Source: Helicobacteraceae bacterium
GTDB lineage: Bacteria; Campylobacterota; Campylobacteria; Campylobacterales; Sulfurimonadaceae
DNA: 32,375 bases
Assembly: GCA_027056525.1 (NCBI GenBank)
Contig: JALUKO010000128.1
Location: 1-32,375, forward strand
Direction: 5' to 3'
In this document: in pieces, positions 8,285-16,755 of the stretch
How positions within the stretch are numbered: the stretch's first letter is position 1
Layout: each line of letters opens with the position of its first letter
The notes under the pieces: model-generated
Database searches by the model: none
Told to the model about the DNA's origin: nothing
Seen by the model: the letters and a program-made list of their open reading frames with translations, nothing else
Translations under genes and position numbers: made by a program

Positions 8285-9229
8285 TCATTTGGTAGCACGC
8301 CTTATATTGCGTAAATGTGTAGAATAGTTACACGAGAAATCATGTGTTCCCAACTTGGATTTCATAAAATAGAGATAATCAGTTTTTGCAGGGAATATAG
8401 CAGCTCTGATAGCATCAAAGCTCACATTACATATGGGAATTTTCGGAACACCCGAATGTTTATATGTGTTATATATAGATATATCCTCTTTAATGCGCTT
8501 TGGTGTCACTTTGATGTGAGAATATTTACCATAATTTAATGTACCGTCCATTTGCAGTTTCATCCCTTTTTTGATTCTATTATATATAACAGAACTCACC
8601 AGCGGCATCTCTTGTACATTTGCTGATTCCTTTTGAATGACAGATGCGATTGCTACATATTGAAACCATTTTTTTTCATTATAATTACCAAATAGTTTTT
8701 TTGAAAAAGCTTCCATTTGCTTCTGAGAATTTTGCAATAAAATACGAATGAGTTCCTCTTCTGTAATACCAAGTGGGAGCTTGTAAGTATTTGGAACAAG
8801 GGCTCCTTCTTTGTACTTAGAGCGAAGATCATATTCTCTTTGCAGTTTATTTCTGTCCAGATTAAGATCTTTTGCCAACTCATCTAAAAATATATGAGTT
8901 GTCTCACCCGGTATAAGTGTTACATTTTGAAGTGCTGCTTTTGCAGTGGTAAGTTTATATAAGAAATCTGCTTTTGTACTTCTTGTAGTACCTATATTTA
9001 TCCATCCGCTTTGAGGTATTCCCATGAGCCTTAACAAGAGTGAATCGAGTTTGCAAACATCGTAATTTTTCTCACGCAATTGTGTTATAATTTGATTTAT
9101 TGAACCTTGAGGAATATATATCACCTTCGAGGTATCCAGCGGTTTATTTAGGTAGTACATGAACGATAACATAATTATCAATGCAATTTCAAAAATACAC
9201 TTTATAATAGTAAGTTTTTTATCATTCAT
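8285..9229 (-). CDS. mltG: Endolytic peptidoglycan transglycosylase MltG (YceG-like)
   Basis: This 314-residue membrane-anchored lytic transglycosylase cleaves nascent glycan strands and is thought to set their length. One N-terminal membrane segment (about residues 8-26) is followed by a periplasmic region. The signature ASVIQKESANVQEMPLVSSV carries the presumed catalytic glutamate near residue 200. It is followed by YNRI--GMKLQMDGTLNYG and the C-terminal YNTYKHSGVPKIPICNVS and AIFPA--DYLYFM motifs of the family. The ATG at 9229 has only a poor ribosome-binding site. Starting further in would remove the membrane anchor, so I keep it. Its first 71 bases overlap, in opposite orientation, the start of the AsmA-like gene. 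Confidence 0.9.
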   Translation of the reverse strand: MNDKKLTIIKCIFEIALIIMLSFMYYLNKPLDTSKVIYIPQGSINQIITQLREKNYDVCKLDSLLLRLMGIPQSGWINIGTTRSTKADFLYKLTTAKAALQNVTLIPGETTHIFLDELAKDLNLDRNKLQREYDLRSKYKEGALVPNTYKLPLGITEEELIRILLQNSQKQMEAFSKKLFGNYNEKKWFQYVAIASVIQKESANVQEMPLVSSVIYNRIKKGMKLQMDGTLNYGKYSHIKVTPKRIKEDISIYNTYKHSGVPKIPICNVSFDAIRAAIFPAKTDYLYFMKSKLGTHDFSCNYSTHLRNIRRATK

Positions 9230-12200
9230 ATTTATACTACTTTGTGTTATTTTTATACTTCTTCAAAATGGACTTTATCTTGAAAATATATCGGTTGCAA
9301 ATGTCAAAATCAAGAAATTATACATAAAATGGAATGAAAAACTCAATATCTCAGTTGAAGAAACCTATATTATCAAAAAAAACAGCCAAACGACTACTTC
9401 CATAGAGTACAAAACAGTTAAAAAAATCTTCAAAGAACTAATGCTGTTTGATAACTGGTTTGAAAGTATAACGCTACACAAGATCACTTTTAACGATATA
9501 TCCGGAAGTTTTCGATATGCCTATGGTGAATCGGGTTATCTTATAGCATCATCGCCAGATTTTTCACTCAAAAGTACTCTATCTTATGATGCAAATTTTT
9601 TAAATATCAATATAAACAGTTTTAAAGACACTCAACGAAATATTGTCCTCAGTGGCAACATATTGATAAATACTCAGTATCCGGAAGTTATAACATCTCT
9701 CAATATAGATATCAATAATGATGCATCCCTTACTCTCTATGCCTATCTTAATCAAAAGAAAGTTTTTTATACACTGGAGTCTTTGAAAAACATTACAGAT
9801 ATACAACACATCATAAACCTTTTTGCTCTTGATGAAGCTGTTAAATACTGGGCATATGATGCCATTGATATGTCAAATGCGACACTCAAGAGTGCTCACG
9901 GGTGGCTGGAATATGAAAAGATAAATGAGGCGTATAAAAACATATATATAAAAGCGCTCGTCAATGACCTTAACTATACATATAATAAAGATGTTGATGC
10001 GATACACTCCAAATATACAATCTTGGAGTTTAAAAGAGGAATATTGTTTATTTATCCAAAAGAGGCATATACATATGATCTTTATTTGGACAGAAGCTGG
10101 CTCAAAATTGACTTTACACAAAAAGAGGAACTTTTAACTTTAGAACTTTTGTTTAAAGGTGTTGTCAACAAGGACCTTCTGCACCTGCTTAGTACATATC
10201 AGATAAACCTCCCCTTTGTGCAAAATACGGGAAGCGTTGATACAAGCTTAAAAATTCTCGTGAATTTAAGAACTATAGATGTTACAGCTAAGGGTGATTT
10301 TTTTACACAAAGTGCCAATTTTACTTACTTGGGACTTGATCTTGATATAAACAATGCCTATGTATCACTCAACAACTACGATGTTACTATTAAAGATATG
10401 TATGTCAAATATAAAGATATTATGAGCAGTACGGTAAATGTAACATTTGACGCAAAAAAATCTGCCGGAGTTATTGACTTTAACATTGAAGATATCTCCT
10501 TTAAAGAGCTCGATCTGCGCTTAGAGCCATACAACGAACCTTTACATGCAGTATATAGGATTGACAAAGGAAGCGACACCATTACGATTGATCGATCACA
10601 CTGGAAATTTAAAACCATAGATCTTAGCGTTGATCCAATGAATGTAAAATTTGATCTTGATACACTCAAAGCAGAGATCCCAGGCACTTATGTTCAGGCA
10701 AAAAATATGGGTTCAGCCTATGTTTCAGGGGATGCTCTTTTAAAGCCTCTTCATATCGATCTTGATGTTGATGTTTTAAAGTTTTCCCATAGCGGTATAA
10801 AACTTTCAGATACAAATGCTCCTTTAAAGTTTGTATATGACAAAAAGGTAATGATATCCTCAAAAAATGACACACGGTTTATGATAGACAATCTGGAGTA
10901 TATTCTTGAAAAAAGCACGCTTAGCATACAAAACAACCATCTCAATATAAAACAAAGTGCATTGCAAATCGGAAACATACTCAAAACAGATCTCAGTGGA
11001 GTCTATGATTTTAACAATGACACAAGCGCAATTTATTTAAATAATCTAAACATAGAAAATCAAAATCTGGGTGAGATCTTCTCAAACATCAACCAAACAA
11101 CACTGCAAATGCAATATAAAAATAAAAATCTAACACTCCATTCCAAAGAGTTCGATATAGATTATATACTCAATGACAAGTCATGGAAGTTACAATTCAA
11201 CTCTTTAAACACAATAGCCAAGCAGTCAAAGATTTTAAATGATTACAATCTGAGTGAGGGTAATTTTACACTCTATAAAAATGTATATAATGATCATATC
11301 CATTTTGATGCTGATATCATTTATCCTTATCATTTTCTTGTAGAAGATGATGAACCTCTCAAAGAATATCATATAAATGGAACGTATGGCAATACCATAA
11401 ACCTTACCGTAAACAACTCAGTTGATGTAAATATCAGCAAAAACATTCATATCTCTGCAAATAAGGTTGGAGTAAATATTAACGATGTCGTAAAATTTTT
11501 CAATGATAGAAACGGGACAAACTCTTCTAAATCAAAAAAACAAAATATTATTCTCAATGCGAAAAACAGCTATATATTTGTAAGCAAAAACAGACATATT
11601 ATCTCTGATACCATCGATCTTCAGTACTATAACAACATTACAACAGCTCAATTAAGATACAAAGAAGGGAGTGCCGGGTTTGAGCTGGAAAATGACACCT
11701 TCCATCTTCATGGAGATAAATTCAATGATACTTTTATGGAAAATCTTTTTGCCCTTTCCAAGTTTAAAAATGGCTCCTTGGCGTTTTCTATGCAAGGGAG
11801 TACTCAAGAGTATGAAGGTGTTTTTTATGTAACAGACACTATCATACTTGACTACAAGGTTTTAAACAATATTTTGGCATTTGTAAACACCATCCCCTCT
11901 TTAGTGACTTTTTCACTTCCAGGCTATAACACGCATGGTATGGCTGTAAAAGATGCATATATGCACTTTAAAGCTAAAAACAATGTGTTTGAGATCTCAG
12001 ATATATATATAGACTCAAAAGAACTTGATATACTCGGACGGGGAAGTGCAAACTTCAATACAAACACAATCGATCTACAGCTCAACCTCAAAACAGATCT
12101 TGGAAGCAGTATCTCAAAAATACCTGTTGTAGGCTACATTTTACTCGGTGATGATACAGTCTCAACTACGCTAAAGATCACAGGAGCACTAGAAAATCCT

Positions 12201-12299
12201 AAAGTAGAGTCATTGATTGCAGAAGATATTATTGTAGCTCCACTCAATATTATTAAACGAACCTTTTTGCTTCCTTACCACCTTATTACAGGTGAATAA
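9159..12299 (+). CDS. Large AsmA/YhdP-like (DUF3971-type) envelope protein
   Basis: This 1046-residue protein has one N-terminal membrane anchor (about residues 8-36, very I/L/F-rich) followed by a long region rich in short beta-strand patterns and Asn/Asp. Proteins of this build (YhdP, TamB, AsmA) form bridge-like beta grooves that span the periplasm and carry phospholipids between membranes. The C-terminal 150 residues (for example PSLVTFSLPGYNTHGMAVKD, DILGRGSANFNTNTIDLQLN, ISKIPVVGYILLGDD) match the AsmA-like C-terminal signature: an amphipathic final strand set with a V-G-Y-I-L-G hinge. No alternative ATG, GTG or TTG occurs in frame between the anchor and the rest. The 9159 start is therefore needed to keep the anchor, with AGGTAG just upstream. 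It is convergent with the permease gene, nine bases apart. Lipid transport is inferred from the family. Confidence 0.78.
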   Translation: MNDNIIINAISKIHFIIVSFLSFIFILLCVIFILLQNGLYLENISVANVKIKKLYIKWNEKLNISVEETYIIKKNSQTTTSIEYKTVKKIFKELMLFDNWFESITLHKITFNDISGSFRYAYGESGYLIASSPDFSLKSTLSYDANFLNININSFKDTQRNIVLSGNILINTQYPEVITSLNIDINNDASLTLYAYLNQKKVFYTLESLKNITDIQHIINLFALDEAVKYWAYDAIDMSNATLKSAHGWLEYEKINEAYKNIYIKALVNDLNYTYNKDVDAIHSKYTILEFKRGILFIYPKEAYTYDLYLDRSWLKIDFTQKEELLTLELLFKGVVNKDLLHLLSTYQINLPFVQNTGSVDTSLKILVNLRTIDVTAKGDFFTQSANFTYLGLDLDINNAYVSLNNYDVTIKDMYVKYKDIMSSTVNVTFDAKKSAGVIDFNIEDISFKELDLRLEPYNEPLHAVYRIDKGSDTITIDRSHWKFKTIDLSVDPMNVKFDLDTLKAEIPGTYVQAKNMGSAYVSGDALLKPLHIDLDVDVLKFSHSGIKLSDTNAPLKFVYDKKVMISSKNDTRFMIDNLEYILEKSTLSIQNNHLNIKQSALQIGNILKTDLSGVYDFNNDTSAIYLNNLNIENQNLGEIFSNINQTTLQMQYKNKNLTLHSKEFDIDYILNDKSWKLQFNSLNTIAKQSKILNDYNLSEGNFTLYKNVYNDHIHFDADIIYPYHFLVEDDEPLKEYHINGTYGNTINLTVNNSVDVNISKNIHISANKVGVNINDVVKFFNDRNGTNSSKSKKQNIILNAKNSYIFVSKNRHIISDTIDLQYYNNITTAQLRYKEGSAGFELENDTFHLHGDKFNDTFMENLFALSKFKNGSLAFSMQGSTQEYEGVFYVTDTIILDYKVLNNILAFVNTIPSLVTFSLPGYNTHGMAVKDAYMHFKAKNNVFEISDIYIDSKELDILGRGSANFNTNTIDLQLNLKTDLGSSISKIPVVGYILLGDDTVSTTLKITGALENPKVESLIAEDIIVAPLNIIKRTFLLPYHLITGE

Positions 12300-12308
12300 G
12301 AAGTTTTA

Positions 12309-13511
12309 CTATTCGTTTCTTAAAACGGTTAGTATATCTACTTCACTCGCTTTTTTTGCAGGATAATATGCTGAAGCGATGACAATGAGAAAAGCCCCCG
12401 TAATAATCAAAAAGAAATCCTGCATACTTAGATCAAGCGGTAAGGTTGTTGTAGGATATACATCTTTTGGAAGAGAGACTATATCAAAGGTGCTTAATAT
12501 CCAAAGACCACTCATACCAAAAAATATACCTGCGGCGATGCCACCGATACCAATCACAATACCCAGATACAAAAATACTTTTTTAATCTCAGCTGTTGTT
12601 GCACCTAAAGAGAGTAGTAGTGCTATTTCACTTCTCCTGTTCATAACTGTCATCAAAAGCGAGGAGATGATGTTAATGGCAGCAATAAGAATAATAAGCA
12701 TCAATACAATAAACAAAGAAGCTTTTTCAAGCTCAAGAGCCGCGAAGAAATTTACATTATCTTCCCACCATCCCTTTACCGTAACACTGATTGGAAGTTC
12801 TTTTTTGATCTTGAGCAGATCAGCTTCCGGATTTGCCGAATAGATATGGATACCGTCATACTGATTTGCAGGTATATTGAGTACCTTTTGTAAAGAGGTA
12901 ATGGTTGTATAGCTGTAGGCTTTATCATAGGCCGAGAGACCCGAATCAAAAAAACCTTTAATTTTAAAACGTTTTATCTTTGGAGTAACAGAGAGTCCAC
13001 CCGGCTCAACATGAGTAAAAATATACATAAGCTTGTCATCTATATAGAGATTGAACTCATCTTTGAGCGATTTGCCTACGAGCACATCAAACTTCCCAAT
13101 ATGGCGATCTGTAATCGCCTTGGCTACAATACTGTTCACCTTGGCTTCATCCTCAAGATTTACGCCAAAAAGATAACCCCCTTCGAGTTTAGTACCGCTT
13201 CTTGCCATAACAGAGGATTGTACATATGGACTAAATTGAAGCTCTGGAAATTTTATTTGTAAGTCTATAAGAAGATTGTCATTTACAGCACCGTAAAACT
13301 TTGGTATAACTGTTAAAGGGTAGTTCATAATTGTCAGTTTTTTCTTAAACTCTTTGTCAAAGCCATTCATAAGCGCCATGGCTATTATGAGAACCATAAC
13401 ACCCAAAGAGATTCCTAAAAAAGCTAAAAGAGCAGATAAAAAGATAAAAGGCTGTTCATTATCAAAGCGCAAAAAGCGCTTTACGAGATAAGGTACGAGT
13501 GACTGTTTCAA
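12309..13511 (-). CDS. Lipoprotein-releasing ABC transporter permease (LolC/LolE, FtsX-like)
   Basis: This 400-residue inner-membrane permease has one N-terminal helix (about residues 23-50), a large periplasmic domain, and three C-terminal helices (about 270-295, 315-340, 365-390). That is the MacB/FtsX layout of LolC and LolE. The N-terminal SLVPYLVKRFLRFDNEQPFIFLSALLAFLG and the INIISSLLMTVMNRRSEIALLLSLGAT cytoplasmic coupling segment are typical. It would extract lipoproteins from the inner membrane for handover to LolA. The start is a TTG at 13511 whose bases overlap the secA stop as TTGA, indicating translational coupling. Only one such permease is present, so the complex may be homodimeric with a LolD ATPase encoded elsewhere. 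A general FtsX-like exporter cannot be excluded. Confidence 0.85.
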   Translation of the reverse strand: MKQSLVPYLVKRFLRFDNEQPFIFLSALLAFLGISLGVMVLIIAMALMNGFDKEFKKKLTIMNYPLTVIPKFYGAVNDNLLIDLQIKFPELQFSPYVQSSVMARSGTKLEGGYLFGVNLEDEAKVNSIVAKAITDRHIGKFDVLVGKSLKDEFNLYIDDKLMYIFTHVEPGGLSVTPKIKRFKIKGFFDSGLSAYDKAYSYTTITSLQKVLNIPANQYDGIHIYSANPEADLLKIKKELPISVTVKGWWEDNVNFFAALELEKASLFIVLMLIILIAAINIISSLLMTVMNRRSEIALLLSLGATTAEIKKVFLYLGIVIGIGGIAAGIFFGMSGLWILSTFDIVSLPKDVYPTTTLPLDLSMQDFFLIITGAFLIVIASAYYPAKKASEVDILTVLRNE

Positions 13512-16090
13512 GAAGCAAAAACACCTTTTTTAGGTCCACTTTTTCCACAACACTGCTTGTATTTTTTACCACTTCCACAAGGACAAGGATCATTTCTTGC
13601 TATTTTTTTTGTAAGCATTGCTTCATCGATGTCATCATCATCTGCATGGTTTAATTTCATTGCTGCTTCATCAAGTTTTCTTTGCATCTCCATTTGTTCA
13701 GCCATTTTTCTAGCTTCCTCTTCCGGAGATTCCATTTGAAAACGGATAATCTGAAGTGTTCTGATGGTGTTAAATCTGATATCATTAACAAGCTCAGAGA
13801 AAAGGTTAAAACTCTCTTTTTTATATTCAACAAGAGGATCTTTTTGATTGTATGCACGTAAACGGATACCTGTTTTCATTGTATCCATAGCATACAAATG
13901 CTCACGCCAAGCACTGTCAAGCTCTTTAAGGTAGAGTTCTCTTTCGATCTCATGACGTACCTCTTCTTCAACAACACTCATTTTTTCATCATAAGAATCT
14001 TTAACGATTATTATTAACTTCTCAAGTAACTCTTCATAATCAAGACCACTCAATTCTTCAGAATCGATATCAAGATTCATCTGTTCTTTAACTACTTCAC
14101 ATACTTTCTTTATGTTGAAGTCCTCTTTCGTTCCACCATCGAAAATATCACAGTTGTTTAGCAAATTTTCTATATATTCAGCTCTGTTTTCTTCAATTTT
14201 GGCACCAATATCGTACTCTTTGTCTAAAAGTTGATTTCTAAATTTATAAATGATCTTTCTTTGTTCGTTAGCTACATCATCATATTCAACAATCTGCTTA
14301 CGCCCTTCATAGTGCATGTTCTCAACTTTTTTCTGAGCTTTTTCTACTGCACGTGTAACCATTTTTGATTCTATATATTCACCATCTTCAACACCAAGAC
14401 GTTCCATAATGGATTTGATCTTATCACTTCCAAAAATACGAAGAAGATTATCTTCAAGTGAAAGATAAAACTGTGTAGTACCTGGATCACCCTGACGACC
14501 TGAACGTCCACGTAATTGGTTATCTATACGACGGTTTTCGTGTCTTTCAGTTCCGACAATATAAAGCCCGCCAAGATCTCTTACTTCATCACTCACTTTT
14601 ATATCAACACCACGACCTGCCATGTTTGTGGCAATAGTAACAGCACCCTTGGCACCTGCATGTTTAATGATCTCACCCTCTTGCTCATGGTTTTTTGCAT
14701 TTAAAACCGTATGCGGGATCTTTTCACGTTTAAGTATCTCATGTAACACTTCTGATTTCTCAATTGAAGCTGTACCAATAAGTACAGGTTGCCCCGTTTT
14801 TGAAAGAGACTTTACAGTATCTATAACTGCCAAGAACTTTTCATCTTCTGTTTTATAGATCAGATCATTAAGATCTTGTCTCGCAATAGGGATATTTGTG
14901 GGAATAGAGATAACATCAAGATTATAGATCTGAGCGAACTCTGTTGCTTCTGTTTGAGCAGTACCGGTCATACCCGCTAGCTTATCATACATTCTAAAGT
15001 AGTTTTGGAAGGTGATATCTGCTAGAGTTTGCGTTTCCTCTTTTATCTCAACGCCCTCTTTTGCTTCTAGTGCCTGGTGAAGACCCTCAGAAAAACGGCG
15101 CCCCTCACTTAAACGCCCCGTAAACTCATCAACGATAACAATCTCGCCATTGTTTACAACATAGTCAATATCTATCTCAAAAAGATAGTTTGCTTTCAGC
15201 GCCTGATCAAGTGCATGTGGCAGTGAAGAGTTCTCAGGAGAGTAAAGGTTCTCAACACCAAAAAGCTCTTCCGCTTTTCTAATTCCCTCTTCTGTAATGA
15301 GGATCACTTTATCTTTTTCATCTACAGTAAAATGCTCATCTTTTGTCAGCTGCAGAGCAATTTTATTTGCATCAGCATAATCTTGCATTTTTCTGTTTGT
15401 GGGACCGGAAATAATAAGAGGAGTTCTCGCCTCATCAATCAAGATAGAGTCCACTTCATCAACGATGACAAAGTTATGGTTTCTTTGCACCATATTTTCA
15501 GCAGAGTAACTCATATTGTCTCTTAGATAATCAAAACCAAACTCATTGTTAGTTCCATACGTTATATCGGCAGCATAGGCTTCTTTTTTTGCTTGAATAT
15601 CTTCCATGTTGTCTGTAACGGTACCTATTGAGAATCCCAAAAAGTTATAAAGAACACCCATCTCTGTAGCATCTCTTTTTGCAAGGTAGTCATTTACTGT
15701 TACCAGGTGCACACCTTTGCCTGTCATTGCATTGAGTGCGATCGCAAGTGTTGCAACGAGTGTTTTACCCTCACCTGTTTTCATCTCTGCGATCCTGCCC
15801 TCATGCAGAACCATACCACCTATAAGCTGTACATCAAAGTGTCTCATCTCCAATACACGTTTACTAGCCTCTCTTGTTATTGCAAAAGAGTCTTCCAACA
15901 CTTCATCTAAAGTTTTTTCTTCATGTAACACACTGTCTTTTAATTCCAAAAATGAAGCTTTAAGTTCATCATCACTTAAAGCCTCATATTTGCTCTCAAG
16001 AGCGTTTATCTTTTTAACTCTTTTATAATACTTTTTTAACTCACGATCATTTGTAGTACCAAAAATTTTACCCATTAATGCTTGTAGCAT
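13508..16090 (-). CDS. secA: Preprotein translocase motor ATPase SecA
   Basis: This is the cytoplasmic ATPase that drives proteins through SecYEG. I place the start at the ATG at 16090 (MLQALMGKIFGTTNDREL), giving 860 residues. A longer in-frame reading up to 16165 adds 25 residues that look unlike SecA and would remove the promoter spacing, whereas AAGG sits correctly before 16090. Walker A (GEGKTLVA) is near residue 107, with DEVD-type Walker B (VIVDEVDSILIDEA), the TGTA motif III, and the helicase-like GRGVDI and RGRSGRQGDPG. The C-terminus ends with the zinc-binding NDPCPCGSGKKYKQCCG used for SecB and ribosome contacts. The gene ends in a TTGA overlap with the permease. Its leader carries a notable hairpin, listed separately. 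Confidence 0.97.
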   Translation of the reverse strand: MLQALMGKIFGTTNDRELKKYYKRVKKINALESKYEALSDDELKASFLELKDSVLHEEKTLDEVLEDSFAITREASKRVLEMRHFDVQLIGGMVLHEGRIAEMKTGEGKTLVATLAIALNAMTGKGVHLVTVNDYLAKRDATEMGVLYNFLGFSIGTVTDNMEDIQAKKEAYAADITYGTNNEFGFDYLRDNMSYSAENMVQRNHNFVIVDEVDSILIDEARTPLIISGPTNRKMQDYADANKIALQLTKDEHFTVDEKDKVILITEEGIRKAEELFGVENLYSPENSSLPHALDQALKANYLFEIDIDYVVNNGEIVIVDEFTGRLSEGRRFSEGLHQALEAKEGVEIKEETQTLADITFQNYFRMYDKLAGMTGTAQTEATEFAQIYNLDVISIPTNIPIARQDLNDLIYKTEDEKFLAVIDTVKSLSKTGQPVLIGTASIEKSEVLHEILKREKIPHTVLNAKNHEQEGEIIKHAGAKGAVTIATNMAGRGVDIKVSDEVRDLGGLYIVGTERHENRRIDNQLRGRSGRQGDPGTTQFYLSLEDNLLRIFGSDKIKSIMERLGVEDGEYIESKMVTRAVEKAQKKVENMHYEGRKQIVEYDDVANEQRKIIYKFRNQLLDKEYDIGAKIEENRAEYIENLLNNCDIFDGGTKEDFNIKKVCEVVKEQMNLDIDSEELSGLDYEELLEKLIIIVKDSYDEKMSVVEEEVRHEIERELYLKELDSAWREHLYAMDTMKTGIRLRAYNQKDPLVEYKKESFNLFSELVNDIRFNTIRTLQIIRFQMESPEEEARKMAEQMEMQRKLDEAAMKLNHADDDDIDEAMLTKKIARNDPCPCGSGKKYKQCCGKSGPKKGVFAS

Positions 16091-16100
16091 TCTCAACCTT

Positions 16101-16158
16101 ATAGAATGGCACCGATTATAGAAGCTATAGGGCACCAAAGAAATATGCGCCATTCTAT
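16101..16158 (-). promoter_or_regulatory. secA: Inverted repeat in the secA mRNA leader abutting the ribosome-binding site
   Basis: ATAGAATGGC at 16101-16110 and its exact inverse GCCATTCTAT at 16149-16158 form a perfect 10-bp stem around 38 bases. Inside the loop a smaller TATAG-AAG-CTATA palindrome (16117-16129) could form a nested stem, and GGCACC occurs twice (16108-16113, 16131-16136). In the minus-strand RNA the 3' arm ends at most two bases before the AAGG ribosome-binding site of secA. Folding could thus affect initiation. Regulation is inference. Confidence 0.55.
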
Positions 16159-16184
16159 CATACAAAAAATAATAATTTGCATAA

Positions 16185-16190
16185 ATTATA
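16185..16190 (-). promoter_or_regulatory. secA: secA promoter -10 (TATAAT)
   Basis: A perfect TATAAT on the minus strand, in a T-rich context, lies about 95 bases before the secA ATG. It would start transcription near 16178, placing the inverted repeat at 16101-16158 fully inside the leader. It lies back-to-back with the lolA -10, 24 bases away. Confidence 0.6.
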
Positions 16191-16210
16191 AAATATATAA
16201 AGGCTTCCTC

Positions 16211-16219
16211 TGTTATAAT
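16211..16219 (+). promoter_or_regulatory. lolA: lolA promoter, extended -10 (TGtTATAAT)
   Basis: TG at 16211-16212 followed after one base by TATAAT at 16214-16219 matches an extended -10 element, the usual sigma-70 signal in Campylobacterota. The predicted start near 16226 leaves a leader of about 14 bases with AAAGGA before the lolA ATG at 16240. Confidence 0.65.
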
Positions 16220-16239
16220 TTCCGCCCAAAGGAAAATAA

Positions 16240-16755
16240 ATGAAATATATATTTACACTTCTGATATTATTTACGCAAATATTTGCATATATTGACTCTA
16301 TCAACTCTTTTGAAGCCGATTTTACACAAAGTGTTACAGATGAAAAAAAGAAGGTTTTAAGCTATAGCGGACATATCATAGCATCAAAGCCACAAAATGC
16401 ACTTTGGAAGTATAGTACACCTATAAAAAAAGAGATCTATATCAATGCTTTTAATGTTACCGTTATTGAACCAGAAATTGAACAGGTCATCATAAGAAAA
16501 CTTGAGTCAAACTTTGACCTTTTCAACATGATAAAAAATGCAAAACAGATAGACAAAGAAACATATAAAGCATTTTACAAAGATTCAGAGTTTATTATCA
16601 CTATAAAAAACGATATGATAGAGAGTATCTCTTATTTGGATGAGTTTGAGAATAGTGTAAAAATTGTTTTTACACATCAAAAACAAAATGAGGTGATTGA
16701 TCCGGAAGTTTTTATGCCAAAGATCCCTATAGATTTTGATGTGATTAGAGACTGA
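16240..16755 (+). CDS. lolA: Outer-membrane lipoprotein carrier protein LolA
   Basis: This 171-residue periplasmic chaperone receives lipoproteins from the LolC/E-type permease and delivers them to the outer membrane. The first ~15 residues (MKYIFTLLILFTQIFA) form a signal peptide. The mature part begins with the family features FEADFTQSV and SYSGHIIASKPQNALWKYSTPIKKEIYIN, with the conserved tryptophan in the LW-Y motif, and continues as an unclosed beta-barrel pattern. It is short but normal for epsilon LolA. It is transcribed divergently from secA, and its TGA stop directly abuts the stop of the convergent EAL gene with no gap, so any terminator must lie within coding sequence. Confidence 0.88.
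   Translation: MKYIFTLLILFTQIFAYIDSINSFEADFTQSVTDEKKKVLSYSGHIIASKPQNALWKYSTPIKKEIYINAFNVTVIEPEIEQVIIRKLESNFDLFNMIKNAKQIDKETYKAFYKDSEFIITIKNDMIESISYLDEFENSVKIVFTHQKQNEVIDPEVFMPKIPIDFDVIRD

Noticed and set aside
12303..12326. GTTTTA/TAAAAC inverted repeat between the AsmA-like gene and the permease as a bidirectional terminator
   Set aside because: Only 6 bp of mostly A/T stem with a 12-base loop; too weak to call.
12379..12843. 154-codon plus-strand frame opposite the Lol permease
   Set aside because: It mirrors hydrophobic codons of the permease on the other strand and has no start signal.
16091..16165. A 25-residue N-terminal extension of SecA
   Set aside because: It does not look like SecA, has no better ribosome-binding site, and covers the inverted-repeat leader. 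The ATG at 16090 gives the usual MLQAL-GKIFGTTNDREL start.
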